Origin: Antedon bifida | Taxonomy: Eukaryota; Echinodermata; Crinoidea; Comatulida; Antedonidae | Assembly (NCBI GenBank): GCA_963402885.1 | Contig: OY727095.1 | Span: 35,345,001-35,409,000, forward strand | Length of the DNA: 64,000 nucleotides | Direction of reading: 5' to 3' | Shown here: positions 60,580 through 64,000 of the stretch, one piece after another | How the letters are laid out: the number at the start of each line of letters is the position of its first letter | How positions within the stretch are numbered: the stretch's first letter is position 1 | Program-made: the position numbers and the translations under genes | Notes under the pieces: generated by a model | What the model was told of the DNA's origin: nothing | Databases searched by the model: none | Seen by the model: the letters and a program-made list of their open reading frames with translations, nothing else

Positions 60580-62284
60580 CTACTTTGTCTCATCTGCTAT
60601 ACTAGGAACCTTAAGTACAATAGTCTTACGTTCCTGTGTTTCAAAGGAAGAGTTTAGACCATCGTCGTCTAACCATTGGTTTATAATTGTCGGCTTACGG
60701 ATGTCTCCTTCTGGTAATGTGATGTCACAATATCGTCTTATAGTAGCAGGCCTACGCGATACTGTCTGCTGTTGGCAATACTGTCGTGAAAGAGTGCTCA
60801 AACCAAAAAGTACTTTCTTATCGTGCCTTACAATAGACTTAACAATTGGTTCAAATACTGGTATATTGTCAGCTGTTTGACGCTTTCTGAAGTTCCCTTT
60901 GTTGCTATACTTTTCGTTACATATGTTGATATCACAATTAATTGGCACACCAGTAGAATTGGACACCCCTTCCATCTGAACATGAGCTGAGTAACGTCTA
61001 GTGAGTGGTATCCCATTGCCAAGTAGCTCGGCCGTGGACTGTCGTCTTCCCAGAGAAGTGGCACAAAGCGACGTTTGGTTTAAATGGTTAACAGATCTTG
61101 TGGTACCAATTTGCTTTATTCTGGACAATGCATTGCTTCTACTTGGGTAGCATGAAGTTGGTCTTGGTAGTACAGATAATCCAATTGCAGAGAGTGTTTC
61201 TGCGCTAAATGTTCGTTGCTGTTGTTTTTTGCAGATTTCTGATAAAGCAGAAACTGGATCATATGGTTCCTGTAATTTCATAACATGGTATTTTGATGAT
61301 ACACCTGCAACTTTCTTATCAGTTTCTCGAGTCACAAAGCGCATAAAATGTATCACTTTCTTATCGTTAGTACATTTATCAGTTTCTCGAGTCACAAAGC
61401 GCATAAAATGTATCACTTTGGATGAACCTTGGATAGAGAACGCATTGTCTTTGATAGATGGCCGTGGTCGTACAAAAGCAGAATCGTAACTTGAAGGAGG
61501 CCGTTGAGCAAGTTGAGGAGGAGCAAGAGGTTTATTTGGTCGAAGTAAGCTTATCTTTTGCAATGAAGGAATCGAGTTTTTTGAAAGCCGACGAGGACGA
61601 GATACGCTTTCACCTATAATGCAGATTTCTGAGAAATCAAGATAGATGAAAATGATTAATGAAATGAATTAAATAGATATTTTTTCATATATTTAAATTC
61701 TTTCATTAAATTAATTATATACACTTTTTGTACCATTAGTATAGGCCTAGGCCAATACATTTAAAGCATATTTTGCTAATATTATAATTATGTTCAAATT
61801 CTGCAGCAGCGCACATCACAATTCGCAACCTTTCTTTATCATTCGTGCGCAATTTACAATTACACTAGGCCTTTAGTATTGGATGTATTTGTTTTGTTCA
61901 CTGAGATGCGTCCATTCAGAGTAATCGAAAAAGATAACTGCCCGTAGGCCTATATTAGGCGCTTGGCATAACATCGCTTTGCTATAGATCCTATAACGGT
62001 GGAAGTTTGTTACACAAGTTGTGTTTGTGTGCAGGTGGTTATTATTCCTGAAATCATCAGCAGCAGTGTGAGGGACCGTAGCATATTAGGCCTATTATTG
62101 TCAAGAAGACGTCCGGTGGATTTAAGACGGTCTTTCTTCTTTCTGTATATTTTATTCCAAGCTCTAATTATTCCCCGACAAATTGAAGTTACACCTTTGC
62201 GACTATGCCATATAAAATTCAGATAAAAGTAAAAATGAACTTTAAGAGAAATAGTACTAACTTACCATGGCTTACTTCTTTCAT
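60580..62284 (-). CDS. Unrecognised basic, disordered protein, 350 aa
   Basis: Two exons: 62266-62284 (MKEVSH plus 1 nt) and 60580-61613; the phase fits and TTATAG/GT is the acceptor. The protein is Arg/Ser/Pro-rich and low in hydrophobic runs, with no known domain. A 20-residue block with KVIHFMRFVTRETDK is tandemly duplicated (60-bp period, about 61319-61420). KKVLF (near residue 270) and KVIHF fit the short RVxF pattern used to dock protein phosphatase 1, but such matches arise often by chance. The C-terminus ends KTIVLKVPSIADETK. The gene is divergent from PI4KII, about 1 kb away. Confidence 0.65.
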
Positions 62285-63320
62285 TTCAATTAATACTTAA
62301 ATTTATATTACTGAATCGACATAATTGGCAATTGTCGAAAAGTATTACTCGATCGAGTGCATACACGTATGCCGCCGCTAAATGCCAGTCATAGAAACGA
62401 ACGTATCGATAACTAAACTACGAAAACTCTCGGAAGAGATCGATAAAGCGGAAAACACAATCCTCAAACAGACAAAAGATCGTGTACCCGGATCCTACTC
62501 AACAAAACACACGAAGGATTAATTGATCAAAGACGAAGGTTAAATGGTTGATAATTGATTTACTAATTTTGGGCCTAACATTATCTTGTTCATATGATAT
62601 GAATATTCTTTCAATTTAATTTCTGGACAATATTTATCGATCTTACCTCTGAACTTAAATGCCTTGAGTGTATTAAAATTTTTTATAAAATCACATTGCA
62701 TTTCTTCGTCATCGGTAGCTATAGCATCTGAAGACGTATACTAAGTTTACATGTAGTCAGTTCGGTACATATATAGAAATCGACATTTTGAAAATGTTAC
62801 GCAATTACGTAATTTGATACCAAACTTGACATAGTTATGTAATTTATAGTATATTTAATTTTCACAACTACATAAGATATTTAAAAGGGGCGTGGTCAAA
62901 ATGACGTCATTAAATTATTCGAATTGTTAGTTAGGTCGTCCTAAAGAAGATTTCTGCCAAGTTTGGTGCTTTTTTCACAAAAGTGCACAACATGGCCAAA
63001 AATAGGACCTAAGCGACCACCTGACTATTTAATAGGAGATAGCCTAGGCCTTGTGTCGTCGTCACGTCGACGACTGTATTTTTGACAGAGGGCAGTATTT
63101 CATTATGACTGATCCATCTCGAGTTCGACTGCGTAACATCATACACAAGAAGTGGACTTTGTTGAGTATTTTATTTGTACTGTGACGACCAAATTAGCTG
63201 TTGAGTATTGTAGTAAAGAGGAAAAATCAACCTTTATATTTACATAATAAATAAAACTAGGTGTAAGCTTATTTAGTGACTTGTGGCGTCCATTATCCGA
63301 CCTCACCGGTCCTAGGCCCA
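62285..63320. other. Shared upstream region of two divergent genes
   Basis: Contains upstream sequence of the 350-aa gene (-) and PI4KII (+). No supported ORF. A TTGACAGAGGGCAGTAT phrase near 63080 resembles the GAGAGGGCAGTAT upstream of the LRR gene (about 11677), perhaps a leader or repeat. Confidence 0.4.
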
Positions 63321-63737
63321 ATGAGTACCGCAACCGCAGTAAAGGCCGATCAGGAGGAAGACACCACCGATGTAACCACAGCCGTGTCAGTTATGGAAAA
63401 TGGATCTAGGCCTAATAGTCAACGTGTTGTAAATTTAGCCCCTTGTGATCCTCCGCCTGACGTTATATTCGCACCTCAAACCCAACGATTAGAACAGTCA
63501 AGATTAAGTTCACCCACTATGTCCTCTACGACAGAAAGACAACCTCTTTTACGTAATAGTGTTAGTGATCATGAAACAGAACATAACTATTTTAATACAT
63601 TTGAGGATGATCCAGAATTTACAAGGATTGTACAGTCAGCTGAAAGAGCAATTTCCTTGGAGGTTTATCCAGAACGAATATATCAGGGTTCAAGTGGAAG
63701 CTATTTTGTAAGAAATGCTGAGGCCCAACAACCAGGG
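63321..63737 (+). CDS. PI4K2: Phosphatidylinositol 4-kinase type II, first coding exon
   Basis: 139 codons from ATG (MSTATAVKADQ) to a donor CAGGG/GTAATA; the rest lies beyond the window. The N-terminal ~80 residues are disordered, with ERQPLLRN like the dileucine-type AP-3 sorting motif of PI4K2A. Then FEDDPEFTRIVQSAERAI and VYPERIYQGSSGSYFVRN match the start of the PI4KII kinase domain, where QGSSGSYF is the ATP-binding glycine-rich loop. The enzyme makes PI4P on TGN and endosomal membranes. An in-frame ATG at 63276 is possible but the downstream one fits better. Whether A or B type cannot be told. Confidence 0.88.
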
Positions 63738-64000
63738 GTAATATACAGTAACTAGGCCTATACTGTGTTTAATTTGACATACTTTAATAAATAGTGGTTA
63801 TTGTTCCCACACGGCAGAACGCAAAACTGTCCGACACACTGTTATTGGTATTGGTATTGATCAATTAAATAGCTCACGCATGCACACTACTCAGTAATGT
63901 ACTTGTCAATTGTATGACCCACTTTAAGTCTATAAAACCCCAGGGAAAGGTTCGTCATGGGTGCGTCATTTACAAATAATTATTGACTCAGGGATAAAAA
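63738..64000. other. Start of the first PI4KII intron
   Basis: AT-rich, no feature seen. Confidence 0.5.

Overview
The window is eukaryotic nuclear DNA. It is AT-rich, the genes are split by short GT-AG introns, and there are many tandem and dispersed repeats. The gene set (a gp130-type class I cytokine receptor, Neuralized E3 ligase, condensin subunit CAP-G, ERI1 exoribonuclease, a UBAN-type ubiquitin-binding adaptor, PI4KII) and the dense TAGGCCTA-type motifs suggest a marine invertebrate deuterostome, most likely an echinoderm. That assignment is inference; no species can be named from sequence alone. Exon chains were rebuilt by eye from splice sites and reading phase. For nine of the ten multi-exon genes the phases close without forcing; one sulfotransferase (32 kb) does not close. 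PI4KII runs off the right edge.

Layout. 1-3.85 kb: decayed mobile element with inverted arms and a nested SINE, an old degenerate repeat, then a 67-bp satellite. 5.8-10.6 kb (+): cytokine receptor, 10 exons, 706 aa. 12.4-14.3 kb (+): leucine-rich-repeat protein, 496 aa. 15.7-19.3 kb (-): Neuralized, 562 aa. A 343-bp-arm inverted repeat lies between it and the divergent CAP-G gene. 21.0-28.5 kb (+): CAP-G, 19 exons, 1035 aa. 28.7-33.4 kb (-): two related carbohydrate sulfotransferases. 34.9-35.5 kb: 3' end of a LINE. 36.7-37.6 kb (+): rhodopsin-type GPCR with its tail tandemly duplicated downstream. 39.1-42.6 kb (-): UBAN/zinc-finger adaptor, 313 aa. 44.5-47.8 kb (-): ERI1, 359 aa, with a 72-bp array grown out of one of its exon-intron boundaries and a recent 1.14-kb tandem duplication over its 5' end. 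51.2-54.3 kb (-): unrecognised single-pass membrane glycoprotein, 344 aa. 55.3-57.1 kb (-): membrane-anchored macrodomain protein, 355 aa. 57.1-59.5 kb: composite element with long inverted termini and nested tRNA-derived sequences. 60.6-62.3 kb (-): unrecognised 350-aa protein. 63.3 kb to the right edge (+): first coding exon of PI4KII.

The genes are not an operon or a shared pathway. Several touch signalling (JAK/STAT-type receptor, NF-kB-type ubiquitin adaptor, Notch-ligand ubiquitination, ADP-ribose reading), but adjacency here implies no joint function. The most unusual sequence structures are the exon-derived 72-bp array in ERI1, the LINE and SINE that share a 3' tail, the long hairpin between two divergent promoters, and a tRNA-like insert inside a small hairpin transposon.
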